DNA of 36,502 nt from an uncultured beta proteobacterium (GCA_903859155.1 CAIOLO010000101.1:1-36502); one strand, 5' to 3'. Positions 7,894 to 17,414 are shown, numbered from the stretch's first letter. The notes: generated by a model from the letters alone, not told the origin. Program-made: numbers and translations.

Positions 7894-8014
7894 TCCTCGC
7901 TCCTTTGCGCGCGGCCGCCCGGTTCAAGCAATACCTGGTTCACGTTGTACTTTGTTAACACCATACTTTGTCCGCGCCTTATTCGGCCCCTGACACACCG
8001 GAAGGATCCAGCCG

Positions 8015-9295
8015 ATGATTCCGCATCTGACTACCGCCCTGACCGGCCCGCTGCAGGAACTTGAGAAGCGCGTGCTGGAGTCCAGCACCGAAATTGAGCA
8101 CTGGTTTCGCGGCAAATGGCAGGAGCACACACCGCCGTTTTACTGCTCGGTGGATCTGCGCAACAGCGGCTTCAAGCTGGCGCCTGTCGACACCAACCTG
8201 TTCCCGGGCGGATTCAACAACCTGAACCCCGCGTTCATGCCGCTTTGCGTGCAGGCGGTGATGGGAGCAATCGAAAAAATCTGCCCCAATGCCAAAGACC
8301 TGCTGCTGATCCCCGAAAATCACACGCGCAACCAGTTCTACCTGCAAAACGTCGGACGCCTGGCCACCATCCTGCGCCAGGCCGGGCTGAACGTGCGCAT
8401 CGGCAGCCTCAATCCTGCGATCACCGAACCGACGCGCATCGAGGTCGAGGGCGGTGCGGCGCTGCTGGTGGAGCCGCTCCTGCGCAGCGGCAACCGGCTG
8501 GGACTGACCAATTTCGACCCCTGCACCATTTTGCTCAACAACGACCTGTCTTCGGGCTTGCCCGATATATTGAAAGGCCTGGACGAGCAGTTTGTACTGC
8601 CGCCGATTCACGCCGGCTGGGCGGTGCGCCGCAAATCCAATCATTTCGCCGCCTATGAAGAGGTCGCCAAGGAATTCGCCTCGCTGTTGTCGATCGACCC
8701 CTGGCTGGTGAATCCGTATTTTGCGGTTTGCGGCGAAGTCAATTTTCACGAGCGCACCGGGGAGGAGTGCCTGACCTCGAACGTCGATGCGCTGCTGATC
8801 CAGATCCGGGCGAAATACCTGGAGTACGGCATCAAGGAGACCCCTTACGTCGTGGTCAAGGCCGACGCCGGCACCTACGGCATGGGCATCATGACCGCGC
8901 GCGATGCCTCCGAGTTGCGCGGCTTGAACCGCAAACAGCGCAACAAGATGTCGGTGGTCAAAGAGGGCATGGAGGTCTCCGAGGTCATCATGCAGGAGGG
9001 CGTGCACACTTACGAGCGCGTCAACGATGCGTCGGCCGAACCGGTGGTGTACATGATCGACCGTTACGTCGTCGGCGGCTTCTACAGGGTGCATACCGAG
9101 AAAGGGGTGGACGGCGTGCTCAACGCACCCGGGATGCAGTTCTCGCCGCTCGCCTTCGACGACTGCTGTACCACCCCCGACCATACCGCCAAACCCGGCG
9201 ACGGACCCAATCGCTTCTACACCTATGGTGTGGTGTCCCGGCTGGCGCTGCTGGCGGCCTCCGTGGAACTGGAGCGCACGGAGATGGCGGCTTGA
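8015..9295 (+). CDS. gshA: Glutamate-cysteine ligase, GshA family (Thiobacillus type)
   Basis: A 426-residue enzyme for the first step of glutathione synthesis: ATP-dependent joining of L-glutamate to L-cysteine in the cytoplasm. It belongs to the distinct proteobacterial GshA family (first described from Acidithiobacillus/Thiobacillus), not to the E. coli type. Hallmarks are the N-terminal YCSVDLRNSGFKLAPVDTN and FPGGFNNL, IPENHTRN, and the ATP-grasp-like stretch VVVKADAGTYGMGIM. The start is ATG 8015 with GGAAGGA about 8 bases upstream. gshB follows after 52 bases, which fixes the pathway assignment. The length is normal for the family and nothing is missing. Confidence 0.95.
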   Translation: MIPHLTTALTGPLQELEKRVLESSTEIEHWFRGKWQEHTPPFYCSVDLRNSGFKLAPVDTNLFPGGFNNLNPAFMPLCVQAVMGAIEKICPNAKDLLLIPENHTRNQFYLQNVGRLATILRQAGLNVRIGSLNPAITEPTRIEVEGGAALLVEPLLRSGNRLGLTNFDPCTILLNNDLSSGLPDILKGLDEQFVLPPIHAGWAVRRKSNHFAAYEEVAKEFASLLSIDPWLVNPYFAVCGEVNFHERTGEECLTSNVDALLIQIRAKYLEYGIKETPYVVVKADAGTYGMGIMTARDASELRGLNRKQRNKMSVVKEGMEVSEVIMQEGVHTYERVNDASAEPVVYMIDRYVVGGFYRVHTEKGVDGVLNAPGMQFSPLAFDDCCTTPDHTAKPGDGPNRFYTYGVVSRLALLAASVELERTEMAA

Positions 9296-9347
9296 CAGCC
9301 GCGGTGGCGGCGCCGATTTGCCGGCAGACGGGAGCCTCGGATAGCCC

Positions 9348-10298
9348 ATGAGAATCGGATTCATCACTGACCCGCTGGATTCACTGAAGATCCACAAGGA
9401 CTCGACCTACGCGATGATGGCCGAGGCCGCGCGCCGAGGCCACGAACTGTATGTGATGCAGCAGGACGATCTGGTCTGGAAGCGCAACCATGTTTACGCG
9501 GCGATGAGCCAGATCACCCTGCGCAAGGGCCAGCAGCGGTGGTATGCGCTTGATCCGGCCAGCGAAACCCGCTTGTCCGAGCTTGACTGCGTGATCATGC
9601 GCAAGGATCCGCCGTTTGACGTCGAATATGTCACCAGCACCTGGCTGCTGGAACAGGCGCAGCGCGAGGGCGCCAGGATATTCAACGATCCGCGCGCGCT
9701 GCGCGACCACAGCGAGAAGCTCGCCATCGCCCAGTACCCGCAATTTCTCGCCCCGACACTGGTATCGCGCTCGGCCAACCAGTTGCACGGCTTCATCGAC
9801 GAACATACGGACGTGATTCTCAAACCGCTGGACGGCATGGGCGGACAGTCCATCTTCCGCGTCACCAGCACCGATCCGAACCGCAATGTCATCGTCGAGA
9901 CCCTGAACGACGACGGGCGCCGCTCGGTGATGGCGCAGCGCTACATCGAGCAGATTCGCGATGGCGACAAACGCGTGCTGGTGATCGGGGGCAAGCCCGT
10001 GCCGTACAGCCTTGCGCGCATCCCCAAGCCGGGCGAATCGCGCGGCAATCTCGCCGCCGGCGGTACCGGCGTGGCAAGGCCGCTCAGCGCCCGCGACCTG
10101 GAAATCGCCACCACGCTCGGGCCGGAGCTTGCGCGCCGCGGCTTGCTGCTGGTGGGATTGGACGTCATCGGCGAATTTCTCACCGAGATCAACGTCACCA
10201 GCCCCACCTGTTTTCAGGAAATCACCGACCAGACCGGCTTTAACGTGGCCGGCATGTTCATGGACGAATTGCAGGCGGCGTGCGCGGCAAGCATTTAG
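9348..10298 (+). CDS. gshB: Glutathione synthetase
   Basis: A 316-residue ATP-grasp enzyme that adds glycine to gamma-glutamylcysteine. It starts with the typical MRIGFITDPLDSLKIHKDST and continues with VIMRKDPPFDVEYV, the ATP-binding VILKPLDGMGGQSIFRV, and the C-terminal LVGLDVIGEFLTEINVTSPTC, which carries the metal-binding Glu/Asn pair. Length and motif order match the bacterial GshB family. Directly downstream of gshA on the same strand, so the two form one operon. A strong hairpin without a T tract follows 17 bases after the stop. Confidence 0.97.
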   Translation: MRIGFITDPLDSLKIHKDSTYAMMAEAARRGHELYVMQQDDLVWKRNHVYAAMSQITLRKGQQRWYALDPASETRLSELDCVIMRKDPPFDVEYVTSTWLLEQAQREGARIFNDPRALRDHSEKLAIAQYPQFLAPTLVSRSANQLHGFIDEHTDVILKPLDGMGGQSIFRVTSTDPNRNVIVETLNDDGRRSVMAQRYIEQIRDGDKRVLVIGGKPVPYSLARIPKPGESRGNLAAGGTGVARPLSARDLEIATTLGPELARRGLLLVGLDVIGEFLTEINVTSPTCFQEITDQTGFNVAGMFMDELQAACAASI

Positions 10299-10315
10299 GC
10301 GCCAGTCAATTATTG

Positions 10316-10343
10316 ACAAACCCCGTGAATCACGAGGGTTTGT
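10316..10343 (+). other. Strong intergenic hairpin after gshB
   Basis: ACAAACCC (10316-10323) pairs perfectly with GGGTTTGT (10336-10343), and the inside CGTGA/TCACG (10324-10334) can pair further with a single bulged A. No run of T follows, so it is not a classical intrinsic terminator. It could stabilise the gshAB mRNA end, act as a processing site, or be a protein-binding palindrome. Confidence 0.55.
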
Positions 10344-10364
10344 ATCCGGAAAAAGCGGCTGCCA

Positions 10365-10751
10365 ATGCGAAGCAAGCGGATTAGTGTCTCGGGGATTGCC
10401 GCTTTGCTTGTTGCCTGCCTCCTGCAGACAGCCACGGTGGCGGGCGCCGAACCCGATTCGAGTGCGCTGGAACTCTACGGCATGCGCTTGATCCAGACCG
10501 GGTCGCGGCTGCGCGGCTATCCCGAAGAAGCTTTGCGCGAAAAACTCGCGGGCACCGCGGTCGTGGCGCTTGCCATCGGCGCGGACGGAAAACTCGAGCG
10601 GCAGACGCTGTTGCGCAGCGCGGGATATGCTGTGCTCGACGAGCACGCCGTGGCGATGCTCGCCAAAGCGGTGCCGGAAACCGAAATCCCGGCAAATCTC
10701 AGGAGCACAGCATTTACAATACAGGTCTCGGTGGTATTTGCTCTGCCCTGA
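10365..10751 (+). CDS. Small exported TonB C-terminal-domain protein
   Basis: A 128-residue protein. Residues 1-28 look like a cleavable signal peptide (positively charged start, then GIAALLVACLLQTATVAGAEP). The rest fits one TonB C-terminal domain: YGMRLIQTGSRLRGYPEEALREKLAGTAVVALAIGADGKL has the usual YPxxA-G-V-V-I-G-x-DG pattern, and LLRSAGYAVLDEHAVAMLAKA matches the following helix region. It lacks the membrane anchor and proline-rich linker of real TonB, and no exbBD is nearby, so it is unlikely to energise transport by itself. It lies between gshB and the PTS genes on the same strand. The exact role is unknown. Confidence 0.75.
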   Translation: MRSKRISVSGIAALLVACLLQTATVAGAEPDSSALELYGMRLIQTGSRLRGYPEEALREKLAGTAVVALAIGADGKLERQTLLRSAGYAVLDEHAVAMLAKAVPETEIPANLRSTAFTIQVSVVFALP

Positions 10752-10835
10752 AGGCAGGCCCGCCTCTGACAAACCCACGGTGCAAGCAAGCGCGCATGAA
10801 TACTTCGGTCAGGCCCTGAATCCGGCAAATTTGCA

Positions 10836-11249
10836 ATGATAGGCATCTTGATCATTACCCATGGCAGTCTGGGCGACGCCCTGATCGGCGGCGCGGCCCA
10901 CGTACTTGGCAAGCCGCTGGAACAGGTGCGCGCGCTGCCTGTCAGCGTCGCCGATAAGCCCGAAGCCCTGCTGACCAAAGCGCGTGCTATGTTGCGCGAT
11001 CTGCAGGGCGATCAAGGTGTACTGGTTTTATCCGACATCTGCGGCGGCACGCCGAGCAACATCGCCACCCAGCTGGGTGTGCCCGGGCAGGTGGAGGTCA
11101 TCTGCGGGGCGAGTCTGCCGATGCTGGTGCGCGCGCTCACCTATCGGGATCAAACCCTTGCGCGCGTCGTCGAAAAAGCCCTGAGCGGTGGATGCGAAGG
11201 TGTATTCCAACTTTGCGGAGACAAGGCGAATGCCGCAGGCAGAAGCTGA
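10836..11249 (+). CDS. PTS EIIA component, mannose/sorbose family
   Basis: A 137-residue single-domain EIIA of the mannose family. The phosphorylated His is H9 in IGILIITHGSLGDAL, and LSDICGGTPSNIA is the conserved second loop. It receives phosphate from HPr, encoded by the next gene, whose start overlaps this one's end by 20 bases. In betaproteobacteria this EIIA-HPr-EI cluster usually has no EIIB/EIIC permease and serves regulation of carbon or nitrogen metabolism; none is seen here. No clear Shine-Dalgarno precedes ATG 10836. Confidence 0.93.
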   Translation: MIGILIITHGSLGDALIGGAAHVLGKPLEQVRALPVSVADKPEALLTKARAMLRDLQGDQGVLVLSDICGGTPSNIATQLGVPGQVEVICGASLPMLVRALTYRDQTLARVVEKALSGGCEGVFQLCGDKANAAGRS

Positions 11250-11499
11250 AATCGTCAACAAGCTGGGCCTGCATGCGCGCGCCTCGGCCAAGCTCACCCA
11301 GACCGCGTCGCGATTTCCGGCCGAAATCTGGCTGAGCCGCGACGGGCGGCGCGTGAACGCGAAGAGCATCATGGGTGTCATGATGCTCGCGGCGGGCAAG
11401 GGAACCCTCATTACGGTCCAGACCGAGGGCGAAGAAGCACAGGCCGCCCTTGATGCGCTGCTGGCGCTCATTGCCGATCGCTTCGGCGAGGGCGAATAG
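11230..11499 (+). CDS. ptsH: Phosphocarrier protein HPr
   Basis: An 89-residue cytoplasmic phosphocarrier. The active His is H15 in NKLGLHARAS and the regulatory Ser is S46 in NAKSIMGVMML, so both EI-dependent phosphorylation and control by an HPr kinase are possible. The start is ATG 11230 (AAGG 3 bases before); an upstream in-frame start at 11188 would put an unlikely 14-residue extension inside the EIIA gene. It overlaps the EIIA gene by 20 bases and is followed by ptsI after 6 bases. Confidence 0.96.
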   Translation: MPQAEAEIVNKLGLHARASAKLTQTASRFPAEIWLSRDGRRVNAKSIMGVMMLAAGKGTLITVQTEGEEAQAALDALLALIADRFGEGE

Positions 11500-11505
11500 A
11501 CCACC

Positions 11506-13305
11506 ATGGATTCGGCAAAAATGGCAGGCAAACTTTCCGAGGCGAGCTTTACGCTGCATGGCGCCGGCGTATTCGGCGGCATCGCTATCGGTCATGCCCA
11601 TTTGATCTCGAGCGCGCGCTTCGAGGTCGGCCATTACGAAATCGCCGAGGATGGAATCGCCGGCGAACTGCAGCGTTTTGATGCCGCGATCGAACAGGTG
11701 CGCAGCGAACTGCGCGGCCTGCACGCGAACGTGCCCGCCAGCGCCCCCGCAGAAATGGGGGCATTCCTGGATCTGCACCTGATGATCCTCGCCGACTCCA
11801 ATTTGTCGGTGGTGCCGCGCACGCTGATCCAGAGCCGGCGCTGCAACGCGGAGTGGGCGCTGGTGCAGCAGATGGAGGCGATCGCCGCACAGTTCGATGA
11901 AATCGAGGATCCCTACCTGCGCGAGCGCAAGAACGACATCGAGCAGGTGGCCGAACGGGTCCTCAAAGCGATGCCAGGCAAGGCGCCAGAAACCTTGCCG
12001 TCCCCGGCCCGGGAACACGACCTGATCGTGGTCGCGCATGATCTTTCGCCGGCGGACATGATCCTTTTCAAACAGCACGAGTTCGCCGGCTTTGTCACCG
12101 ATCTGGGCGGTGTGACCTCGCATACCGCGATTGTCGCGCGCAGCCTGGCGATCCCGGCGATTGTCGGCATGCATAACGCGCGCGCCATGATCTGCGAGAA
12201 CGAGTTGCTGATCATCGACGGCCGCGAAGGCGTGCTGATCGTCAATCCGAACCAGCAGGTCCTCGATCAGTTCCGCCGCCGCCGCGACCTGATCGAGGCG
12301 GAACGGCTCAAATTAAGGTCGCTGCGCTCCAGGCGTGCGGCCACGCTGGACGGTCAGGTGGTGGCCCTTCAGGCCAATATCGAACTGCCGCAGGATGTCG
12401 AACTGGCCCGCGAAGCGGGTGCCACTGGCATCGGCCTGTTTCGCAGCGAATTCCTGTTTCTCAATCGCGCCAGCCTGCCTGAGGAGGACGAACAGTTCGA
12501 GGCTTATCGACAGGTGGTCAAGGCCATGGAGGGCATGCCGGTCACGATCCGGACCCTGGATCTGGGCGCCGACAAGGTACTGGCTGGCAGCGCGCCGCAG
12601 GCGCCCAATCCGGCGCTCGGATTGCGGGCCATACGCTACTGCCTTGCCGAGCCGCAGATTTTTCAGACCCAGCTGCGCGCTTTGCTGCGCGCCTCCTGCA
12701 GCGGCAGGATCCGACTGCTGATCCCGATGCTCGCGCACGCGCACGAAATCGACCAGACGCTTGCCGCAATTGCACAGACCAAGGCCGAACTCGATGAGCG
12801 CGGCATCCCTTATGACCGCTCCATACAGGTTGGCGGCATGATTGAAATTCCCGCGGCGGCCCTGTCGCTGGGTTACTTCGTGCGCAAGCTTGATTTCCTC
12901 TCCATCGGCACCAACGACCTGATCCAGTACACGCTGGCCATCGACCGCAACGACGATGCCGTCGCGCATTTGTATGACCCGCTTCACCCCGCGGTGCTGC
13001 AGCTCATCGCGCAGACCATCACCGCCGCCAACAAGGCGGGAAAAGCCGTTGCGGTCTGCGGTGAAATGGCCGGCGATCTGGACGCGACGCGATTGCTGCT
13101 GGGCCTGGGCCTGAGGGAGTTCTCCATGCATCCGGCACAGCTGCTCACCGTCAAACGCGAAGTCCTCGGCACCAACCTTGCATCGGCCACCGCCATGGCC
13201 AAGCGCATCATGCGCACCCACGATCCCCGCAAGCGCGGGCGTCTGCTCGACACCCTCTGCCATCAGGCCGACGGAGCAGCCCTTGTCGCAGGCGTAGTCG
13301 TTTGA
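11506..13305 (+). CDS. ptsI: Phosphoenolpyruvate-protein phosphotransferase (enzyme I)
   Basis: A 599-residue cytoplasmic enzyme that moves phosphate from phosphoenolpyruvate to HPr. The phosphorylated His is H206 in GGVTSHTAIVARS. The PEP-binding barrel shows GLFRSEFLFLNR, RTLDLGADK, NPALGLRAIR, FLSIGTNDLIQYTLAIDR and AVCGEMAGD, all with the expected metal and PEP ligands. It is slightly longer than E. coli EI because of about 15 extra N-terminal residues; the in-frame ATG at 11521 would remove five of them. It is the last gene of the EIIA-HPr-EI operon. A metX promoter candidate overlaps its stop codon. Confidence 0.96.
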   Translation: MDSAKMAGKLSEASFTLHGAGVFGGIAIGHAHLISSARFEVGHYEIAEDGIAGELQRFDAAIEQVRSELRGLHANVPASAPAEMGAFLDLHLMILADSNLSVVPRTLIQSRRCNAEWALVQQMEAIAAQFDEIEDPYLRERKNDIEQVAERVLKAMPGKAPETLPSPAREHDLIVVAHDLSPADMILFKQHEFAGFVTDLGGVTSHTAIVARSLAIPAIVGMHNARAMICENELLIIDGREGVLIVNPNQQVLDQFRRRRDLIEAERLKLRSLRSRRAATLDGQVVALQANIELPQDVELAREAGATGIGLFRSEFLFLNRASLPEEDEQFEAYRQVVKAMEGMPVTIRTLDLGADKVLAGSAPQAPNPALGLRAIRYCLAEPQIFQTQLRALLRASCSGRIRLLIPMLAHAHEIDQTLAAIAQTKAELDERGIPYDRSIQVGGMIEIPAAALSLGYFVRKLDFLSIGTNDLIQYTLAIDRNDDAVAHLYDPLHPAVLQLIAQTITAANKAGKAVAVCGEMAGDLDATRLLLGLGLREFSMHPAQLLTVKREVLGTNLASATAMAKRIMRTHDPRKRGRLLDTLCHQADGAALVAGVVV

Positions 13306-13330
13306 CCGAACCCCTTTGTTGCGGTAACTT
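13302..13330 (+). promoter_or_regulatory. Candidate promoter for the metXW leader
   Basis: TTGACC (13302-13307, 5 of 6 to the -35 consensus) is separated by 17 bases from TAACTT (13325-13330, weak -10). The predicted start, near 13337, coincides with the beginning of the SAM-II aptamer. The -35 overlaps the ptsI stop codon. The position is persuasive; the -10 is not. Confidence 0.45.
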
Positions 13331-13335
13331 CGGCT

Positions 13336-13393
13336 TTCGCGCCGATTTGATGGTCAGCTTGCGGGCGCTTAATAAATTCGGCTAAAGAGAGGG
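13336..13393 (+). ncRNA. SAM-II type riboswitch aptamer (leader of metXW)
   Basis: The segment contains the conserved SAM-II core in order: CGCGCCGATTTGA (13338-13350), a variable loop, GGGCGC (13363-13368), AATAAAT (13371-13377) and GGCTAAAGAGAGGG (13380-13393). The P1 stem GCGCC/GGCGC pairs perfectly, with base changes on both sides relative to the SAM-II sequences I recall, which is covariation. AUUU, AUAAA and GCUAAA are the conserved ligand-pocket and pseudoknot elements. It precedes metX, the classical SAM-II target. Loop bases 13354-13362 (TCAGCTTGC) are perfectly complementary to 13417-13425 in the terminator, giving an antiterminator when SAM is absent. SAM-V shares the same core and is the only close alternative. 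Confidence 0.88.
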
Positions 13394-13397
13394 AAAC

Positions 13398-13438
13398 CCG
13401 TTCAGCGCCGATATCTGCAAGCTGAGCGGTTTTTTTTT
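13398..13438 (+). terminator. Intrinsic terminator of the metX riboswitch (also downstream of ptsI)
   Basis: CCGTTCAGC (13398-13406) pairs with GCTGAGCGG (13421-13429, one G-U), followed by nine T (13430-13438). It lies just after the SAM-II aptamer and 69-109 bases before metX, so it serves as the expression platform. Its 3' arm overlaps the 9-base antiterminator partner at 13417-13425. It would also stop read-through from the pts operon. Confidence 0.9.
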
Positions 13439-13506
13439 GGGGAATCGGATATCGGTATCCGGCTGGCCCCGGCGGGGTCGCCTCACGGGAGCGCTTGAAA
13501 CAAGTC

Positions 13507-14642
<1,136 letters not shown>

Positions 14643-14646
<4 letters not shown>

Positions 14647-15272
14647 GCCGCAGCGATAAACTGACTCTGGCGGGCCGCCCCGATTTCGAGGCCATCGCCC
14701 ACTGGGTCAAGCCCGGGTCGACGGCGCTGGATCTGGGTTGCGGCGACGGCCTTTTGCTCAAATACCTGCGCGAGACCAAGGGCGTGCGCGGCTACGGTGT
14801 AGAGATCGACGATGCCAGCGTGCTCGCCTGCGTGAAAAACGGCGTCAATGTGATTCAAAGCGATCTGGAGCGCGGCCTGGCCGGATTCGACGCCGGTTCC
14901 TTCGATTACGTGATCCTGTCGCAGACGCTGCAGGCGGTCCGCCACACCGAAGAGATCGTGGGGGAAATATTGCGCGTCGGACGCCAGGGCATCGTGACCT
15001 TTCCCAATTTCGGCCATTGGTCGCAACGCCTGCAGATCTTTTTCGCCGGCCGCATGCCGGTATCCGACGTACTGCCCTATCAGTGGTACAACACACCCAA
15101 CCTGCATTTGTTCACCATGGCGGACTTCGAGAATTTCTGTGCCGGCCACTCGATACGCATTCTGGACCGCCTGGCGCTGCACCGGGGCCGGCCCGTGCGC
15201 CTGATGCAAAACCTGCGCGGCACGCTGGCGGTATTTCGCTTCGAGAACAGTGCGGGCTACTTGAGGACCTGA
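14643..15272 (+). CDS. metW: Methionine biosynthesis protein MetW
   Basis: A 209-residue class I methyltransferase-fold protein. The SAM-binding motif I is [15 protein letters not shown], followed by [16 protein letters not shown] and the MetW-typical [15 protein letters not shown] and [17 protein letters not shown]. It starts with ATGA overlapping the metX stop, so the two are translationally coupled. MetW works with MetX in homoserine acylation in several proteobacteria; its exact biochemical role is not read from the sequence. Its last 16 bases overlap, tail to tail, the stop end of the gene on the other strand. Confidence 0.95.
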
Positions 15273-17350
15273 TACAGATTGTTGAAATCGTCGGTCCAGA
15301 TCGCTTGGCCCGCGGGTACCTCGATCTCTTCGGTCTCCCCGGCAAAAGCCTTGGTCTTGAAAATCTCGGGGCGACGCGCCACCAGCACCCAGTCGGTGGA
15401 AGAACCAAACTGCGAGGCATCACCGGAATCCGCGACGTTCACCGCATGCAATCCGCGTGCTTCGGCCAGCAATTTGACCACCGATTTCAGTTCCAGATAG
15501 CGATTGGTCACATGGAATGCGATCACCCCTTGCGGCTTCATGTGCTTGAGGTAGGTGTCAAGAGCCTCCAGCGTGATCAGGTGCACGGGGATGGCATCGC
15601 TGGAAAATGCGTCCACCACGAGAATGTCGTACTGCTGCGCCGGCTCGCGCTCCATCGCCAGGCGCGCATCGCCCAGCACCGTCTCGATCTTCGCCGCGGA
15701 ATCGGCAAGGTAGGTGAATTCCTTGCGCGCAACAGCGATCACCTGTGGGTTGATCTCATAAAAGCGCACCACATCATCCTTGCGGCCATAGACCGCCAGG
15801 GTGCCCGAACCCAAGCCGATCACCCCGGCCCGCAGGGGCGCAGCGGCGAAGGCCGCGAACAGGCGCCCCACGCCTGACTCCTCGGTGTAGTAGGTTGTCG
15901 GCTTGCGCTGAAACTCCGGATCAAAGGATTGCTTGCCGTGCATGATGACGCCATGCACCAGGTTGCGCACGCGCCCCTTGCCCTCGCCGCTTTCCTGCAC
16001 GCGCAGCATGCCGAAAAAATTTCTCTCCATGAGCACGGTGGTATCGGCCAGATATTCATGCTGGTATTGATAGAAATACCAACCGGTTGCGGCGGTCGCG
16101 CAAATTGCCAGCGCCGTCATCCCCCAGCCCGCCAGGCCGGCTGCGCTCACTCTGCCGGGGATGCGCACCGCGAGCGCCCCCAGAAGCTTGTCCGCGAGAC
16201 CCGCCAAGGGCCGCGGTCGAAACAGCAGGGCCGCGGCAAGCAGGCCCCCGGCGACCAATGCAAGCGGCAACTCGTAGTAGGCCGTGAATATGCGCGGCGC
16301 GGCAACACCCACGAACAACCCCCCCAGCGCGCCACCGAGGGAAACCATCAGGTAAAAACGCGTCAGGTAACGCGGCGCGGGCTTCGCGAGCGCCAGTTCA
16401 CCGTGAAAGAACATGCACGAGATAAACAAGCCGGCGCAATACAGGGGCACCGCCTTCTTGATCTCCAGGACACCGCTGTTGGCCTGCAGGCCCCACGCCA
16501 TCGCGGGCAACAACGCAAGGAACGGAACGACGAACAGCCAGCGACGATACCACCCGCGTCCTTCAAAGCAGAGAATGAACGACAACAGGTAAAGGGTCAG
16601 CGGGGCAAGCCAGAGCAGCGGAACCGAGGCGATGTTCTGCGTGATGTGATTGGTGACCGCCAGCAGCATGGTGGTTCCCAGCGCGGCCAGCGCCAACCAC
16701 TCGCCATGCGCAACCAGGCCCGGGGCCGGTTCATCCGCACCGGCGTCGCCGGAGGTGGCCAATGACGGTGCCGGACCGGCTGCCAGCACCACGCTTGCCC
16801 CGCACAACAGTGCGAACAAAGCATAGGCAACGCTCCAGGACACTGCCTGGCCACGGGTATTGATCAGCATTTCGATGGCAAAAGGAAAAGCCAGCAGCGC
16901 CAGCAGGGAGCCGAAATTGGAAAGGGCGAACAGGCGATAAACGCGTTCGCCGCCGTAACGGCGCGCAAAGCAGGCCTGGATCAGGGGCCCGGTCGAGGAA
17001 AGCAGGAAATAAGGCAGGCCGATGGTGGCCCCGAGCAACGCGAGGATGCGCCAGACCGGGTCTTCGTCGCCGCCGGGCTTCCAGGCGGGATCGGCAACTA
17101 TAGGCAGCACCGCGAGGCTGGCGGCCAGAAGCACGCAATGCAGAATGGCCTGCGCCCTGGGCGTGAGCCTGCGGATGCTCCAGTCGGAGTACGCGTAACC
17201 GGCCAGCAGCAGCATCTGAAAGAACACCATGCAGGTGTTCCACACTGCCGGCGATCCGCCGAACCACGGCAGTATCTGTTTGGCGATGATGGGTTGGACC
17301 AGAAACAGCAAAAACGCGGAAAGAAAAATGGTCGAGGCAAATACCGGCAT
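15257..17350 (-). CDS. Membrane protein fused to a spermidine-synthase-like domain
   Basis: A 697-residue protein. The first half (to about residue 440) consists of ten or more membrane helices (it begins MPVFASTIFLSAFLLFLVQPIIAKQILPWFGG). The C-terminal third is a spermidine-synthase-like methyltransferase fold (VIGLGSGTLAVYGR, VRFYEINPQVIAVA, VLGDARLAME, ILVVDAFSSDAIPVH). The GGGDG loop of true spermidine synthases is GLGSG and the catalytic D-[ST]-x-D-P motif is DAFSSDAIP, so aminopropyl transfer is doubtful. Fused MFS/spermidine-synthase-like proteins are widespread but have no settled function. The start is ATG 17350 with AGGG about 7 bases before; the longer frame to 17650 begins inside the divergent gene. 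It is convergent with metW (16-base overlap). Confidence 0.85.
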   Translation of the reverse strand: MPVFASTIFLSAFLLFLVQPIIAKQILPWFGGSPAVWNTCMVFFQMLLLAGYAYSDWSIRRLTPRAQAILHCVLLAASLAVLPIVADPAWKPGGDEDPVWRILALLGATIGLPYFLLSSTGPLIQACFARRYGGERVYRLFALSNFGSLLALLAFPFAIEMLINTRGQAVSWSVAYALFALLCGASVVLAAGPAPSLATSGDAGADEPAPGLVAHGEWLALAALGTTMLLAVTNHITQNIASVPLLWLAPLTLYLLSFILCFEGRGWYRRWLFVVPFLALLPAMAWGLQANSGVLEIKKAVPLYCAGLFISCMFFHGELALAKPAPRYLTRFYLMVSLGGALGGLFVGVAAPRIFTAYYELPLALVAGGLLAAALLFRPRPLAGLADKLLGALAVRIPGRVSAAGLAGWGMTALAICATAATGWYFYQYQHEYLADTTVLMERNFFGMLRVQESGEGKGRVRNLVHGVIMHGKQSFDPEFQRKPTTYYTEESGVGRLFAAFAAAPLRAGVIGLGSGTLAVYGRKDDVVRFYEINPQVIAVARKEFTYLADSAAKIETVLGDARLAMEREPAQQYDILVVDAFSSDAIPVHLITLEALDTYLKHMKPQGVIAFHVTNRYLELKSVVKLLAEARGLHAVNVADSGDASQFGSSTDWVLVARRPEIFKTKAFAGETEEIEVPAGQAIWTDDFNNLYQVLK

Positions 17351-17414
17351 GTGGCGCCCTGTCAGAAATCGGATCCGCGAAGCACCGGCTTGAACCAGGC
17401 GGCAGGTTAAAATC

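Noticed and set aside
7979-9397. 472-codon minus-strand frame opposite gshA
   Set aside because: It is the antisense shadow of the well-supported gshA and the start of gshB; the His/Gln/Val-rich composition is typical of antisense frames.
10316-10343. Classical intrinsic terminator after gshB
   Set aside because: The hairpin is strong but no T tract follows, so it is listed only as a hairpin.
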